Assembly: GCA_024401455.1 (NCBI GenBank)
Contig: JAKSLA010000015.1
Span: 1-62,178, forward strand
Length of the DNA: 62,178 nt
Source: Paludibacteraceae bacterium
GTDB taxonomy: Bacteria; Bacteroidota; Bacteroidia; Bacteroidales; Paludibacteraceae
Direction of reading: 5' to 3'
In this document: positions 18,248 through 27,745 of the stretch, in pieces
How positions within the stretch are numbered: position 1 is the first letter of the stretch
Layout: each line of letters opens with the position of its first letter
Made by a program: the position numbers and the translations under genes
Notes under the pieces: generated by a model
The model's database searches: none
The model's input: the letters and a program-made list of their open reading frames with translations, nothing else
What the model was told of the DNA's origin: nothing

Positions 18248-19588
18248 ATGAGACGTCAGATAGATATGCTGAATGGCCCCTTGCTGGGCAAGATGTTGAT
18301 GTTTGCTTTGCCGATAGCGGCGAGCAGCATTCTACAGCAGTTGTTCAACTCGGTGGATGTGGCCGTGGTAGGAAAATTCGCTACACCTCAAGCGTTGGCG
18401 GCTGTGGGGAGCAACGGCTCGCTCATCAATTTGATGATTAATTTGTTCGTCGGCATTTCTGTCGGTGCCAATGTGGTTATATCCCGGTATGTGGGCCGTC
18501 GTGACGATGGGGGCGTTAAGCGTGCGGTCTCTACGGCAATATCCGTTTCCCTGGTCAGTGGCGTCGTTTTGCTTGTTTTCGGATTGCTGACGGCACGGGT
18601 AATTTTGGAGGCTATGGATACGCCTGCCGATGTTATAGACTTGTCCGCTCTCTATTTGCGCGTCTATTTCTTAGGTATGCCCGCCATTATGTTGTTCAAT
18701 TTCACCTCTTCCATATTCAGAAGTGTAGGCGATACGCGTCGTCCGCTCTATTGTTTGGCGGCTGGAGGCGTCGTCAATGTGATAGTCAATCTGGTATTGG
18801 TCATCTTTTTCCACCTTGATGTGTTGGGTGTTGCGATAGGAACCGTGTTGGGAAATGTCATTGCGGCTACGTTGGCGTTGCGCCTTTTGTGTAGAGAGAC
18901 GGGGCCTCTTCGTCTGCAGTGGGCGGAGGTGCAGTTTTTCCGCAAGGAGTTGTCGCATATGTTAAAGATTGGAATTCCAGCGGGCGTGCAAGGTATGGTA
19001 TTCTCTTTTGCCAATGTCTTTATCCAGACCACAATCAATGGCTATGGGGCTATGGCGGTGGCCGGATCATCTGCGGCGCTCAATTACGAGCATTATTGCT
19101 ATTTTGTGATAGCGGCTTTCGGAAGTGCGGCGACAACCTTCACGGGGCAGAATTATGGGGCGAAGCAGGGCGCGCGGTGTCGTGTCGTTTTTCGCCACGC
19201 TTTGTGGATGAGTGTTTTAGGGTGCGGTTTGTTGAACTTGTTTTTCGTGTGGCAGAAGCATTGGGCGATTGGCCTTTTCACCTCCGATCCGGAAGTGATG
19301 GAATTTGCCTTTATACGATTGGAGACCGTCCTTTTCTGGCAGTGGATTGCGTGCAGTTATGAAATATCTTCGGCCTCTTTGCGTGGCCTCGGTTACTCCA
19401 TGTTGCCTGCGGTATTGACCATTTTCGGTACTTGCGTTCTGCGTCTTGGGTGGATCTTCTTCTATTGTCCGTCGCATCCTGGGTTTCAGAACTTGATGGT
19501 TGTCTATCCGATTTCTTGGGTTTTGACCGGGGTGATGGTTGTGGTGGCGCACTATATAGTATTCCGTCATAAAATTAGTATAGACTGA
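18248..19588 (+). CDS. MATE-family efflux transporter
   Basis: Inner-membrane sodium or proton antiporter of the multidrug and toxin extrusion family, 446 residues with about 12 membrane helices in two homologous halves. The N-terminal start is family-like (LNGPLLGKMLMFALPIAASSILQQLFNSVDVAVVGKF), with the VDVAVVG motif of the first helix pair. The gene is divergent from nadK and monocistronic. The substrate cannot be read from sequence. Confidence 0.92.
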   Translation: MRRQIDMLNGPLLGKMLMFALPIAASSILQQLFNSVDVAVVGKFATPQALAAVGSNGSLINLMINLFVGISVGANVVISRYVGRRDDGGVKRAVSTAISVSLVSGVVLLVFGLLTARVILEAMDTPADVIDLSALYLRVYFLGMPAIMLFNFTSSIFRSVGDTRRPLYCLAAGGVVNVIVNLVLVIFFHLDVLGVAIGTVLGNVIAATLALRLLCRETGPLRLQWAEVQFFRKELSHMLKIGIPAGVQGMVFSFANVFIQTTINGYGAMAVAGSSAALNYEHYCYFVIAAFGSAATTFTGQNYGAKQGARCRVVFRHALWMSVLGCGLLNLFFVWQKHWAIGLFTSDPEVMEFAFIRLETVLFWQWIACSYEISSASLRGLGYSMLPAVLTIFGTCVLRLGWIFFYCPSHPGFQNLMVVYPISWVLTGVMVVVAHYIVFRHKISID

Positions 19589-19698
19589 ATTTGTTTGCTT
19601 CCCCCAGAATTTTGAAATGCGTAGGGTGAAATTCTTGTTCGGAATATAGTGTGGGGGGAGCGTCTGGGTGATGAAAGAAGGGGGAGAGTCGTAAACAA

Positions 19699-19730
19699 AA
19701 AAAAGGGGGACGAATTCGTCTCCCTTTTTT
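19699..19730 (-). terminator. Intrinsic terminator after rpmE2
   Basis: Near-perfect stem GGGGGACGAA / TTCGTCTCCC with A/T extension and T runs on both strands. It lies 19 bases past the rpmE2 stop. Confidence 0.8.
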
Positions 19731-19748
19731 GAAAATCCGAAAAGTGGA

Positions 19749-20000
19749 TTATTTCTTTCTGTTACCGTAACGGCTAAGGAACTTATCAACACGACCAGCT
19801 GTGTCAACCATCTTTGCCTTGCCAGTGAAGAATGGGTGAGATGAACTAGAGATTTCAAGCTTAACCAATGGCAAAGTCTCGCCGTCGATTTCGATAGTGT
19901 CCTTAGTGTTCACTGTAGAACGAGTGATAAATACGTCACCGTTAGAAAGGTCCTTGAATGCTACAGGACGGTAATTTTCTGGATGAATGTCTTTCTTCAT
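19749..20000 (-). CDS. rpmE2: 50S ribosomal protein L31, type B
   Basis: Ribosomal protein of 83 residues. The N-terminus [17 protein letters not shown] and the motif [20 protein letters not shown] are diagnostic. It lacks the zinc-binding cysteines of type A L31, so it is the cysteine-free B type. It is a single gene between a terminator and an AT-rich promoter region with TAATTTTG at 20078-20071. Confidence 0.96.
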   Translation of the reverse strand: MKKDIHPENYRPVAFKDLSNGDVFITRSTVNTKDTIEIDGETLPLVKLEISSSSHPFFTGKAKMVDTAGRVDKFLSRYGNRKK

Positions 20001-20339
20001 TTCAATCTATGTTATTGTTGTTTTTTACTATTTTTATTTGTTTTGGTAACCTTTTTGTGTAATTGCGATGCAAAATTATATAAAAAATTTGTACTGAAAA
20101 ACATTCTTTCTAATTTTGTCATCGAAAAATAATCAACAATTTGATTCTTTCTCACAATAATGATGTTTTCGGGTTTATTTTTATTAATTTTGAACGAGTT
20201 TTAATGCTTGGCCTCTTGGACGATGGGTGTGGTGTAGAGAAAAACTTGAAAGAGAGAAGGTTGAATAGACGAACGGTTTTAAGTAGGTAGTTGAACTCCT
20301 TTTCGTCGAATAAGGGTCAAGGTCTAAAGTTTTAAGTTT
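20001..20339. promoter_or_regulatory. Divergent promoter region between rpmE2 and the cyclophilin gene
   Basis: AT-rich 339 bases. On the minus strand a -7 box TAATTTTG (20078-20071) precedes rpmE2 by about 70 bases. On the plus strand I see no convincing TAnnTTTG for the cyclophilin gene. No small gene or RNA is visible. Confidence 0.4.
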
Positions 20340-21152
20340 ATGCGTATATTAAAATTATTTGTATTAATATTTGTATCGATGTCATTTATGGCTGCAAGTG
20401 CACAGGAACAAGAGAAGATGGTTGTTTTGACCACCGAGTTCGGAACGATGAAGATTAAGTTGTATAACGAAACTCCTCAACACAGGGACAATTTCTTGAA
20501 GTTGGTGAAGGAAGGATTTTATAACGACCTGCTTTTCCACCGAATCATCAGTAATTTTATGATACAAGGAGGAGACCCGGAGTCAAAGAATGCTCCTGCT
20601 TCTAAGCGTTTGGGTGCTGGCGATGTGGGTTACACTATCCCTGCTGAGTTCGTTTACCCTAAGTATTATCACAAGAAGGGTGCTTTGGCTGCTGCGAGAC
20701 AGGGAGACCAGGTTAATCCTCAAAAGCGTTCTTCGGGTTGTCAATTCTATATTGTGCAAGGTAAGAAGTACTCAGATGCAGAGTTGGACAAGTTGGAGAT
20801 AATGATGCAACGCAAGGTGCAGGAAGCCCGTTTCTTCGAAATCGTAAAGGAGAAGACGCCTGAGATTAAGAAACTCAGAATGGCTAAGGATTCGGTTGGC
20901 CTTCAAGCTTTGCAGATGTCTATTGACGAGCAAATCAAGGCTGAGTTCGCAGACAAAAACATTGGTTTGACTCCAGAAATGCGCAACGATTACGCTACTA
21001 TCGGCGGAACTCCTTTCTTGGACAACGATTATACTGTCTTCGGTGAAGTTGTCGAAGGCTTGGATATCATTGATAAAATCGCTGAGGTGGAGACAATGCC
21101 TGGCGATCGTCCAAAGAATGATCTCAAGATGAAAATTGAAATTGTAGAATAA
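20340..21152 (+). CDS. Secreted cyclophilin-type peptidyl-prolyl isomerase with an inserted helical segment
   Basis: Periplasmic proline isomerase of 270 residues. A signal peptide ends near residue 21 (MAASAQEQ). The cyclophilin fold shows the active-site set FHRIISNFMIQGGD (Arg68, Phe73, Gln76) and SSGCQFYIV (131-139). Between the strand ending at 143 and its continuation at about 218 (YATIGGTPFLDNDYTVFGEV) lies a charged, helical insertion of about 70 residues, absent from small cyclophilins but seen in several Bacteroidota homologues. It has its own terminator. Confidence 0.9.
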   Translation: MRILKLFVLIFVSMSFMAASAQEQEKMVVLTTEFGTMKIKLYNETPQHRDNFLKLVKEGFYNDLLFHRIISNFMIQGGDPESKNAPASKRLGAGDVGYTIPAEFVYPKYYHKKGALAAARQGDQVNPQKRSSGCQFYIVQGKKYSDAELDKLEIMMQRKVQEARFFEIVKEKTPEIKKLRMAKDSVGLQALQMSIDEQIKAEFADKNIGLTPEMRNDYATIGGTPFLDNDYTVFGEVVEGLDIIDKIAEVETMPGDRPKNDLKMKIEIVE

Positions 21153-21162
21153 AATAGGAGAT

Positions 21163-21195
21163 GCGAGGCGGAGTTTTTTCCGCCTCGTGTTTTGT
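21163..21195 (+). terminator. Intrinsic terminator after the cyclophilin gene
   Basis: Perfect stem CGAGGCGGA / TCCGCCTCG with loop GTTTTT, then GTGTTTTG. Confidence 0.75.
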
Positions 21196-21287
21196 TTGCA
21201 GGTTATGGTATAAGTTCCGTGTGAAACGGGAATGTCGTTTTTCTTTAGGAGAAGAAGATTGATTTAACTAAATATTTAAAGTATAAA

Positions 21288-22460
21288 ATGAAGGCGGTTT
21301 CGATCGTGCGCACTAAGCATAATGCGCGTAGGGCCTTGCTGGTCCAATATTTCTTGATGGGATTGGTATTTTCGTCGTTGTTGTCCCGTCATCCAGGAAT
21401 CATAGATATATATGGAATGTCGATGGCTCAGTTGAGTCTGACCATGTTCTTCATGTCCATCGGCTCTGCGTTGGTCATGCCTTTCTATGGCTATTTGCAG
21501 GGGAAGTATGGCTGTAAGCGATTGTCGGGAATGGGCTATGTCTATATGTCCATGATGCCATTCTTGGCCGTGATGCCCAATATCATCGTGCTCTATGTAT
21601 ATTGTATGTTGTATGGCGCCATGGTGGCCATTACGGATGTCTCCATTAACGGAAATTCCATTATTGTGGAGCATGCCTATAAACGTCCGATTATCGCAAT
21701 GTTCCATGCCCTTTTCTATGTGGGTATGTGTGCGGGTGCGTCTTTGGGCATTCTTTTCATGTCGTTGGGAGTCTCCGTATTCTTCCATCTGTTGACTATC
21801 TCCGTCTGTGCGCTTGGCACTTTTTATTACATCCGTTCTTTCTTCTTGAAAGAGACCCCGTCCAAGGATAACCGTTCTGGTGGCTTCCGATTCTTGTTGC
21901 CTAAGGGCATCTTGCTTCTGATTGCCTTCATTGCCCTTTTCGGCCGTATTGTCGAAGGTGGAGTCTCCGATTGGAGTACAGTTTATATGAAGAGCGTCAT
22001 TGAGTTTTCGGAGAATATGGCGCCTGCAGGCTTGGCCATCTATTCCGCTTTTATGGCTTTCGGTCGCTTTTTCGGAGATTCGGTTCGACGCCGTTATTCG
22101 TCACCGACCATCTTGTTGGGCAGTTGCGCCATTACGGCTCTCGGTTTGATCATGCTTGTGTCAAGTTTGATGCCGTGGCTATCGATTGCCGGCTTGCTTG
22201 TTTCCGGTTTGGGCCTTTCGTGCCTTGTGCCTGTAATCTATAGCATGGCGGGCGACCAGAAAGAGGTTACACCTGCCATGGGGTTGGCGATGGTCAACAC
22301 CGTCAGCGGAACAGGCTTTTTGTTCGGTCCGTTTGTTATCGGTCTCATTGCCGATGCCTCTTCGATGAGAGTATCCTTCCTTTATGTGTTGGGGCTTGTC
22401 ATCGGCATGATGATCTTGACCTCCATTTTACGCTCTAAGAAAAAAGTTGAGGGAGCGTGA
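21288..22460 (+). CDS. Major facilitator superfamily transporter (YbjJ-like)
   Basis: A 390-residue, 12-helix inner-membrane transporter. The loop motif after helix 2 (YGYLQGKYGCKRL) fits the MFS A motif in relaxed form, and the second half shows GRFFGDSVRRRYSS at the equivalent place. Overall it resembles the YbjJ group. The last 26 bases overlap the end of the convergent DUF456 gene. No substrate can be assigned. Confidence 0.85.
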   Translation: MKAVSIVRTKHNARRALLVQYFLMGLVFSSLLSRHPGIIDIYGMSMAQLSLTMFFMSIGSALVMPFYGYLQGKYGCKRLSGMGYVYMSMMPFLAVMPNIIVLYVYCMLYGAMVAITDVSINGNSIIVEHAYKRPIIAMFHALFYVGMCAGASLGILFMSLGVSVFFHLLTISVCALGTFYYIRSFFLKETPSKDNRSGGFRFLLPKGILLLIAFIALFGRIVEGGVSDWSTVYMKSVIEFSENMAPAGLAIYSAFMAFGRFFGDSVRRRYSSPTILLGSCAITALGLIMLVSSLMPWLSIAGLLVSGLGLSCLVPVIYSMAGDQKEVTPAMGLAMVNTVSGTGFLFGPFVIGLIADASSMRVSFLYVLGLVIGMMILTSILRSKKKVEGA

Positions 22461-22956
22461 CATCCATTCCTTTGATGGAGGAATAGACGGCTTCTATATA
22501 ATAATAGGTGAACACGAGTCCCAAGGCAAGTTTCGCTCCGGTGGAAAGGATGAATCCGATGAACGAGCCGACGCCGGAAGAAAGGGCGCCTTTCGTGTCC
22601 TTTCCGTCGATTAATTCACCGATGACGGCGCCAACGAAGGGCCCGATGATGAATCCGAACGGGATAGGGGCGATGATTCCGACGACAAGTCCGATGATGC
22701 TGCCCCATACGCCCTTTTTGCTGCCTCCGAATTGCTTGGTGCACCAAGCGGGCACGAAGAAGTCGAGGAGGAATACCACCACGCAAGCGATGAAGGTGAG
22801 GATGAGAAATTCGTAGGAATATTCGACTTTTGAAGTGAAATGCACTAATAAAAGTCCGAGGTAACTGCAGGGGCCGCCGGGAATGCCGGGAACGACCGTT
22901 CCAATGAGCCCGATGACCATCAATAAGCCGGCTGCGATAAAAAGAAAGATGTCCAT
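22435..22956 (-). CDS. DUF456 membrane protein
   Basis: A 173-residue, very hydrophobic protein of the DUF456 family, which has no established function. The N-terminal motif LIGTVVPGIPGGP and the Gly-rich repeats (GLVVGIIAPIPFGFIIGPFVGAVIGE) are typical and suggest re-entrant or tightly packed helices. It overlaps the MFS gene tail to tail by 26 bases. Confidence 0.85.
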   Translation of the reverse strand: MDIFLFIAAGLLMVIGLIGTVVPGIPGGPCSYLGLLLVHFTSKVEYSYEFLILTFIACVVVFLLDFFVPAWCTKQFGGSKKGVWGSIIGLVVGIIAPIPFGFIIGPFVGAVIGELIDGKDTKGALSSGVGSFIGFILSTGAKLALGLVFTYYYIEAVYSSIKGMDVTLPQLFS

Positions 22957-23179
22957 AATTTTGTCAAAATTTAGTTGTTTCGATATAGGAAGCGAGCCTT
23001 CCGTTGTCGTTGTAAAGATAGTTATAAATTCAAAAAGAGAGTAGGGCGTGAAACTTTATTAATGTTTTTTACGGGTTGTTGAAAATAATTTGGTTGATTG
23101 GTGCTTATTCCGAAAGTTTTTATAAATTTGCACGTATAACTCTTGCATCGTAACAGCAAAAAGAGCTAAAGATAACAAA

Positions 23180-23266
23180 ATGTGGAAAGGCTTCCGCTGC
23201 CCGAGAAACAAGGATTGGCAGGAAGTTTTCTTTATTAAAAATAGAAAAACTAATGGACATACTTGA
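23180..23266 (+). other. Possible 28-codon upstream reading frame overlapping the DUF349 gene start
   Basis: ATG at 23180 opens 28 codons (MWKGFRCPRNKDWQEV at its start) that end with TGA at 23264-23266, 14 bases inside the DUF349 gene and in another frame. The same leader holds an inverted repeat CTTCC-CTGCC / GGCAGGAAG. A -7 box TAAATTTG at 23123-23130 would include it in the transcript. It may couple or limit translation. Equally, it may be chance. Confidence 0.25.
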
Positions 23267-25094
23267 TCAGAAGGATTCTCAACAAGTGCAAGGTGAGGTT
23301 AATGACCAATTGGATGGTCTCGGTGAGATGATTATTGCAGGGTCTGAAGAGGACACCGATGTGAATGTGGAAGTTGAAGATTTCAGCTCTTTGTCGATGC
23401 CTGAACTTGTCGCCAAGGCAAAAGCCTTAACTGCAGGTGAAATTGAGGAGTATGCTCCGTTGAAGGCCAGTTTGGATTCTATCAAACACCTTTTCTACAG
23501 ACAATTGAAGGTCAACAACGACGAGGCCAAGAAGAAATTCTTGGAGGAGGGCGGTTTGGAAGAGGATTTCAAGGCGCAAGAAGAGCCGTTGGAGGCTGAA
23601 TTGAAACAAACCCTTTCTGCTTTCAAAGAGAAGAGAAATGCGGAGTTGCAGCGTATAGAGAAGGAAAAGGCGGATAATCTTGCCGCTAAAAATCGTATCT
23701 TGGATGAATTGAAGGATTTGATTGCCAATGCAGAGGACTTTGGCAAGAAGTTCCAAGTTTTCCAAAAGTTGCGTCAAGAGTGGAAGAGCATAGGCCAAGT
23801 GCCTGCTTCTGAAGTTTCTGGACTTTGGAAGAATTACCAAATGTGTGTAGAACAGTTCTACGATAATTTAAAGATAAACAACGAGTTGCGTGATTTGGAT
23901 TTCAAGAAGAACTTGGAAGCCAAAACGAGTTTGTGTGAGCAAGCCGAGGCATTGGCAGAGGCGGCTGATGTGATTGGCGCCTTCAAGAAATTGCAGATGC
24001 TTCACGAGGAGTGGCGTGAGATCGGACCCGTTTCAAAAGAGAGCAGAGAGTCTATTTGGAACCGTTTCAAGAACGCTTCAACCGTTGTCAACAAACGTCA
24101 CCATGACCATTTCGACGCTTTGCGCGAGGAGGAGTTGAACAACTTGGCCAAGAAGACCGTTCTTTGTGAGAAGGTCGAGGCCGTTGACATTGAGGCTCTT
24201 TCTACTTATAAGGAGTGGCAAGATCAGTCGGATGCGATTGTCGAGATTCAAGGTGAGTGGAAAAAGATTGGATTTGCCCCTAAGAAGAACAACGTAGCCA
24301 TCTATGAGCGCTTCCGTTCGGCATGTGATAGATTCTTCGATGCCAAGAATGAGTTTTACAAGAGTTCAAAGGATAAGTTGGCTGCCAATTTGGAGAAGAA
24401 AATTGCTTTCTGTGAAAAGGCCGAGGCTTTGAAGGAGAGCGATGATTGGAAGGGCGTAACAGATAAGTTGGTTCAGTTGCAGAAGGAATGGAAGACCATC
24501 GGCGCTGTGCCTAAGAAACATTCTGATGCTGTTTGGAAGCGTTTTGTTGCTGCATGTGACTACTTCTTCGAAAGAAGAAACAAGCAGCAGAAAGCAATGA
24601 AGAACGATCAGGAGGACAATATGAAGAAGAAGAAGGACTTGATCGCCCAGATCAAGGCACTTCAAATCGGAGATGACCATAATGCAGCTTATAAGGCTTT
24701 GAAAGGCTTGATTGCAGAGTGGAACGAAGTTGGTCATGTCCCATTCAAAGATAAGGACAAGGTATATAAAGAGTACAAGGCAGCGATAGACGAGAAGTTC
24801 GACAAGTTGAACTTGGATCAAGCGGCTAAGCGTATGGATGTATTCAAGTCTAATCTTGAGGAGATGGCCGAGAAGGGACAACAGAAACTTCTTAGCGAAC
24901 GTAAGCGTTTGGTAAAGTTGTATGACACGTTGTCTGCTGATATCACAACCGCAGAAAATAACATCGGATTCTTCTCTAATTCTAAGAATGCCACAAGTCT
25001 CATTAAGGAGATGGAACGCAAGATCGAAAAGTTGAAGGAGGAGAAAAAACTTGTGCTTGAGAAAATCAAGATGTTAGAAGATACAGTTAAATGA
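23253..25094 (+). CDS. DUF349 multi-repeat protein
   Basis: A 613-residue, highly charged helical protein with an acidic N-terminus (1-60) and five DUF349 repeats. Each repeat has a core like EWKxIGxVPKKxxxxxWxRFxxACDxFF. They are visible near 172-205, 250-285, 330-370, 405-445 and 485-520. A coiled coil closes the C-terminus (570-613). No signal peptide is present, so it is cytoplasmic. The function of the family is not settled. The gene has a 120-base leader and is well separated from its neighbours. Confidence 0.85.
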   Translation: MDILDQKDSQQVQGEVNDQLDGLGEMIIAGSEEDTDVNVEVEDFSSLSMPELVAKAKALTAGEIEEYAPLKASLDSIKHLFYRQLKVNNDEAKKKFLEEGGLEEDFKAQEEPLEAELKQTLSAFKEKRNAELQRIEKEKADNLAAKNRILDELKDLIANAEDFGKKFQVFQKLRQEWKSIGQVPASEVSGLWKNYQMCVEQFYDNLKINNELRDLDFKKNLEAKTSLCEQAEALAEAADVIGAFKKLQMLHEEWREIGPVSKESRESIWNRFKNASTVVNKRHHDHFDALREEELNNLAKKTVLCEKVEAVDIEALSTYKEWQDQSDAIVEIQGEWKKIGFAPKKNNVAIYERFRSACDRFFDAKNEFYKSSKDKLAANLEKKIAFCEKAEALKESDDWKGVTDKLVQLQKEWKTIGAVPKKHSDAVWKRFVAACDYFFERRNKQQKAMKNDQEDNMKKKKDLIAQIKALQIGDDHNAAYKALKGLIAEWNEVGHVPFKDKDKVYKEYKAAIDEKFDKLNLDQAAKRMDVFKSNLEEMAEKGQQKLLSERKRLVKLYDTLSADITTAENNIGFFSNSKNATSLIKEMERKIEKLKEEKKLVLEKIKMLEDTVK

Positions 25095-25240
25095 GATATG
25101 TAGTGGGGGATGTCCGTTGGACATCCCATCTGCACATCGAAGATGTTGACCTGTATTTGTCTGGTTGTCAGTGATGACATAGCGTAGAAAATAAAAATAC
25201 ATTACATAAATTACTATTAATTTAAAAGAGTGAATAAAAG

Positions 25241-26689
25241 ATGAAACCTTTTGACGAAAATTGGCAACAGGATTCCGGGAGGAATTTCAGTGCCGACCGA
25301 GATGGTGAAAATTCAGGTGAGAAGAAAAGCTTCAATCCTAATTTTACAAGTGATAACAGATTGAACGGTGGCGTAAAGCGTCCAAGAAAAAGAATTAGTG
25401 AGACAAGGTTCAATGTGGAGAACGATTATTCCAATAGACCTAATTATCGCTCAAACAATGGTGATTACCAGCCACGCCGCAACAATCAAGACGGTGTAGA
25501 GGGTGGTTACAGCAATAATCGTGGTGGTTACAATAACAACCGTGGCGGAGGTTACAACAACAACCGTGGCGGAGGTTACAACAACAACCGTGGTGGCTAT
25601 AACAACAACCGTGGTGGCTACAACAACAATGGCGGTGGCTACAACAATAATGGCGGAGGTTACAATAACAACGGCGGTTATAATAATAATCGTGGTGGTT
25701 ATAATAACAACGGCGGCTACAACAACGGTGGTTATAACAACAACGGCGAAGGCGGTTATAACAACGAGGGCGGCTATAATAACAACGGCGGCTACAACAA
25801 TCGTCGTCCAGGCGGCAACAATAACCACAGACCAAATAACTTCAACAACCGTAACAACAATGGCGGATTTAACCGCGGTAACAACAATCGTGGAGGTAAT
25901 CAAAAGCCTAAGGCTCCAAAATACAATCCACAAAGACAAATTGAATACCGCTCTATCGTGGTTGACCCTAACGAGCCAATCCGTTTGAACAAGTTCTTGG
26001 CTAATGCGGGTGTTTGCTCAAGACGTGAGGCTGATGAGTTGATCCAAGCCGGTGTGGTTTCTGTAAACGACGTTATCGTTTGCGAACTCGGTACTAAGAT
26101 ACTTCGTGGCGACAAGGTGATGATCCACGACCAATTGGTGGCTCCTGACAAGAAGGTTTACATCCTTTTGAACAAGCCAAAGGATTGTGTTACAACAAGC
26201 GATGATCCATACGCAAAATTGACGGTTATGGATTTGGTGAAGAACGCTTGTAACGAGCGTATCTACCCTGTAGGTCGTTTGGATAGAAACACAACGGGTG
26301 TGCTTTTGTTGACTAATGACGGTGATTTGGCCGCTAAGTTGACTCATCCTAAGTATAACAAGAAGAAGATTTATCAAGTTGCTTTGGATAAGCCTTTGGA
26401 ACAAGAGCATTTCGACCAATTGTTGGAGGGAGTTACCTTGGAAGATGGTGAAATCAAGGTGGATGCTTTGAACTTTATCGATGAGGCTGATACGAAGAAG
26501 GTGGGCGTTGAGATCCACTCTGGTAGAAACCGTATCGTTCGTCGTATTTTCGAGCACGTTGGTTATCGTGTGACTCGTCTTGACCGTGTTTATTTTGCAG
26601 GTCTTACCAAGAAGAACTTGCGTAGAGGTCAATGGCGTTTCTTGACAGAGAAAGAGGTGAATATGCTTCGTATGGGTGCTTTCGAGTAA
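25241..26689 (+). CDS. rluB: RluB/RsuA-type 23S rRNA pseudouridine synthase with an Asn/Gly-rich N-terminal region
   Basis: Converts a uridine of 23S rRNA to pseudouridine. It has 482 residues, about twice the core enzyme. Residues about 1-85 are charged and polar. About 87-220 are a low-complexity array of GGYNNN and GGYNNNRGG units, which is probably disordered. The S4 RNA-binding domain starts at about 247 (RLNKFLANAGVCSRREADELI). The catalytic domain follows with ILLNKPKDCVTTSDD and GRLDRNTTGVLLLTND, where the catalytic Asp is residue 348. The array is built of 15-24 base DNA repeats and could change length by slippage. Extended tails of this kind occur in Bacteroidota RluB proteins and may help RNA binding or condensation. 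Confidence 0.9.
   Translation: MKPFDENWQQDSGRNFSADRDGENSGEKKSFNPNFTSDNRLNGGVKRPRKRISETRFNVENDYSNRPNYRSNNGDYQPRRNNQDGVEGGYSNNRGGYNNNRGGGYNNNRGGGYNNNRGGYNNNRGGYNNNGGGYNNNGGGYNNNGGYNNNRGGYNNNGGYNNGGYNNNGEGGYNNEGGYNNNGGYNNRRPGGNNNHRPNNFNNRNNNGGFNRGNNNRGGNQKPKAPKYNPQRQIEYRSIVVDPNEPIRLNKFLANAGVCSRREADELIQAGVVSVNDVIVCELGTKILRGDKVMIHDQLVAPDKKVYILLNKPKDCVTTSDDPYAKLTVMDLVKNACNERIYPVGRLDRNTTGVLLLTNDGDLAAKLTHPKYNKKKIYQVALDKPLEQEHFDQLLEGVTLEDGEIKVDALNFIDEADTKKVGVEIHSGRNRIVRRIFEHVGYRVTRLDRVYFAGLTKKNLRRGQWRFLTEKEVNMLRMGAFE
25505..25815 (+). repeat. In-frame GGYNNN-coding tandem repeat inside rluB
   Basis: Imperfect repeats of GGTGGTTACAACAACAAC with codon changes between units (GGT/GGC, TAC/TAT, AAC/AAT). 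The variable third positions show selection on the protein rather than a recent expansion, though a few adjoining units are identical. Confidence 0.8.
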
Positions 26690-26710
26690 TTCATATAGGG
26701 CTTGAATGAT

Positions 26711-26742
26711 AAAAGGCGGAGGTCGTTGACTTCCGCCTTTTT
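26711..26742 (+). terminator. Intrinsic terminator after rluB
   Basis: Stem AAAAGGCGGAGGTC / GACTTCCGCCTTTT with a four-base loop and a T run. Confidence 0.85.
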
Positions 26743-26808
26743 CGTAGCATTAAAAAAGGATGGTTATTGGTCGTCCTTCTTGTAGTGGAATCCCAATTCA
26801 CTAAATAA

Positions 26809-27297
26809 TTATCTGCGACGCTCCCCTATAACGAGGCCTTTCGTCTCTTGGGAAAGATCGACGTCAAAAGCAGTGCCATCTACGATGAAGTGGTATTCCC
26901 GGGCGGAAATGCCGGTAATCTTCGTTTCTATGTCATAAGGACAAACACAATCGCAACTAATTTCAGAGTATGCTTCGTATGCGTTGATTTCTATGCCTGT
27001 TGACGTTAGTTTTGTAATGCTGCTTAAATTGGTAGGGCAGCAGTTTAATTCTACATTTTTGGAGGTGATGGTTCCTTCTCCGGCTGCAAGGTCGAATTCG
27101 TAAGTCACCAATGTGTCTTCTATCTCTCCATTTCTAAGTCCGTTTGATTTGCAACCTGACGAGTTAGAAAAGTAGCCTTTGATCTCTTCTTGTGGCTCTT
27201 TGGACGTTGAATTGTTGCTGTCGTCTTTGTCGCAGGCAACAAATGCGATAGCGGATAGAGCAGTCACTATCCCGCAAAAAATCATTTTCTTAACCAT
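26809..27297 (-). CDS. Lipoprotein, single-domain member of a local paralogous family
   Basis: A 162-residue protein, taking the ATG at 27297 (MVKKMIFCGIVTA), which places the signal peptide at the start. A longer frame to 27348 has no signal sequence. The lipobox is AFVAC, then DKDDSNN. The mature domain shares its layout with the genes at 28128 and 29099: a SSGCKxxGLR start, TYEFDL, GTIT, a Cys pair (NCC), the motif CDCVCPYDIETKITGISAREY, and a closing FDVDLSQETKG. No known family is recognised. It is probably an outer-membrane-anchored beta domain. Its promoter region shares TGGAAACGTTT with that of the gene at 29099. Confidence 0.7.
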   Translation of the reverse strand: MVKKMIFCGIVTALSAIAFVACDKDDSNNSTSKEPQEEIKGYFSNSSGCKSNGLRNGEIEDTLVTYEFDLAAGEGTITSKNVELNCCPTNLSSITKLTSTGIEINAYEAYSEISCDCVCPYDIETKITGISAREYHFIVDGTAFDVDLSQETKGLVIGERRR

Positions 27298-27376
27298 TGT
27301 ATATAAGTTTTTTTTGTTGTTTTTAAATTCTGTTGTCTCAAAATTCATTAGGAGGCAACGTGACCTTCATTTCTAA

Positions 27377-27387
27377 TGGAAACGTTT
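27377..27387. promoter_or_regulatory. Shared site TGGAAACGTTT, lipoprotein gene 1
   Basis: It contains the palindrome AAACGTTT and lies 13 bases downstream of the -7 box TAAATTTG (27408-27401, minus), that is, at the transcription start. The same 11 bases are at 29668-29678 in the other lipoprotein promoter. A candidate operator. Confidence 0.4.
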
Positions 27388-27745
27388 TTTTTTGTTGTAT
27401 CAAATTTATGTAATATTTTACAGTTAACCTATTGTTTTGAAAGAAAAAGTTGTGCTTTGGGCCTCCTGAAATTACCCTTGTCCTATTTTGTTTCTCTCTT
27501 TCTATGTGGATAATTTGAAAATCTATGTGGACAAATTGCAAAAAACGCCCATTCCATCGAAAAATCCACATTGTTTTTCGAATATTGAACATCGTTCTTC
27601 CTTTTTCTGCTTAAAATTGCAATGTGGTTGAGAGACAAACAATCTCCAATCCATTTTAGATTTGACCCTATTATATAAATATACTATATCCAAAACCTTT
27701 TCTAATACCTGTATTGAAAGACACACACGGTGTTTTTTAAACACC

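Noticed and set aside
25440-25939. Long minus-strand frames opposite the Asn/Gly-rich part of rluB
   Set aside because: They arise from the low-complexity codons GGT/AAC read backwards. The composition is not protein-like and the plus-strand gene is certain.
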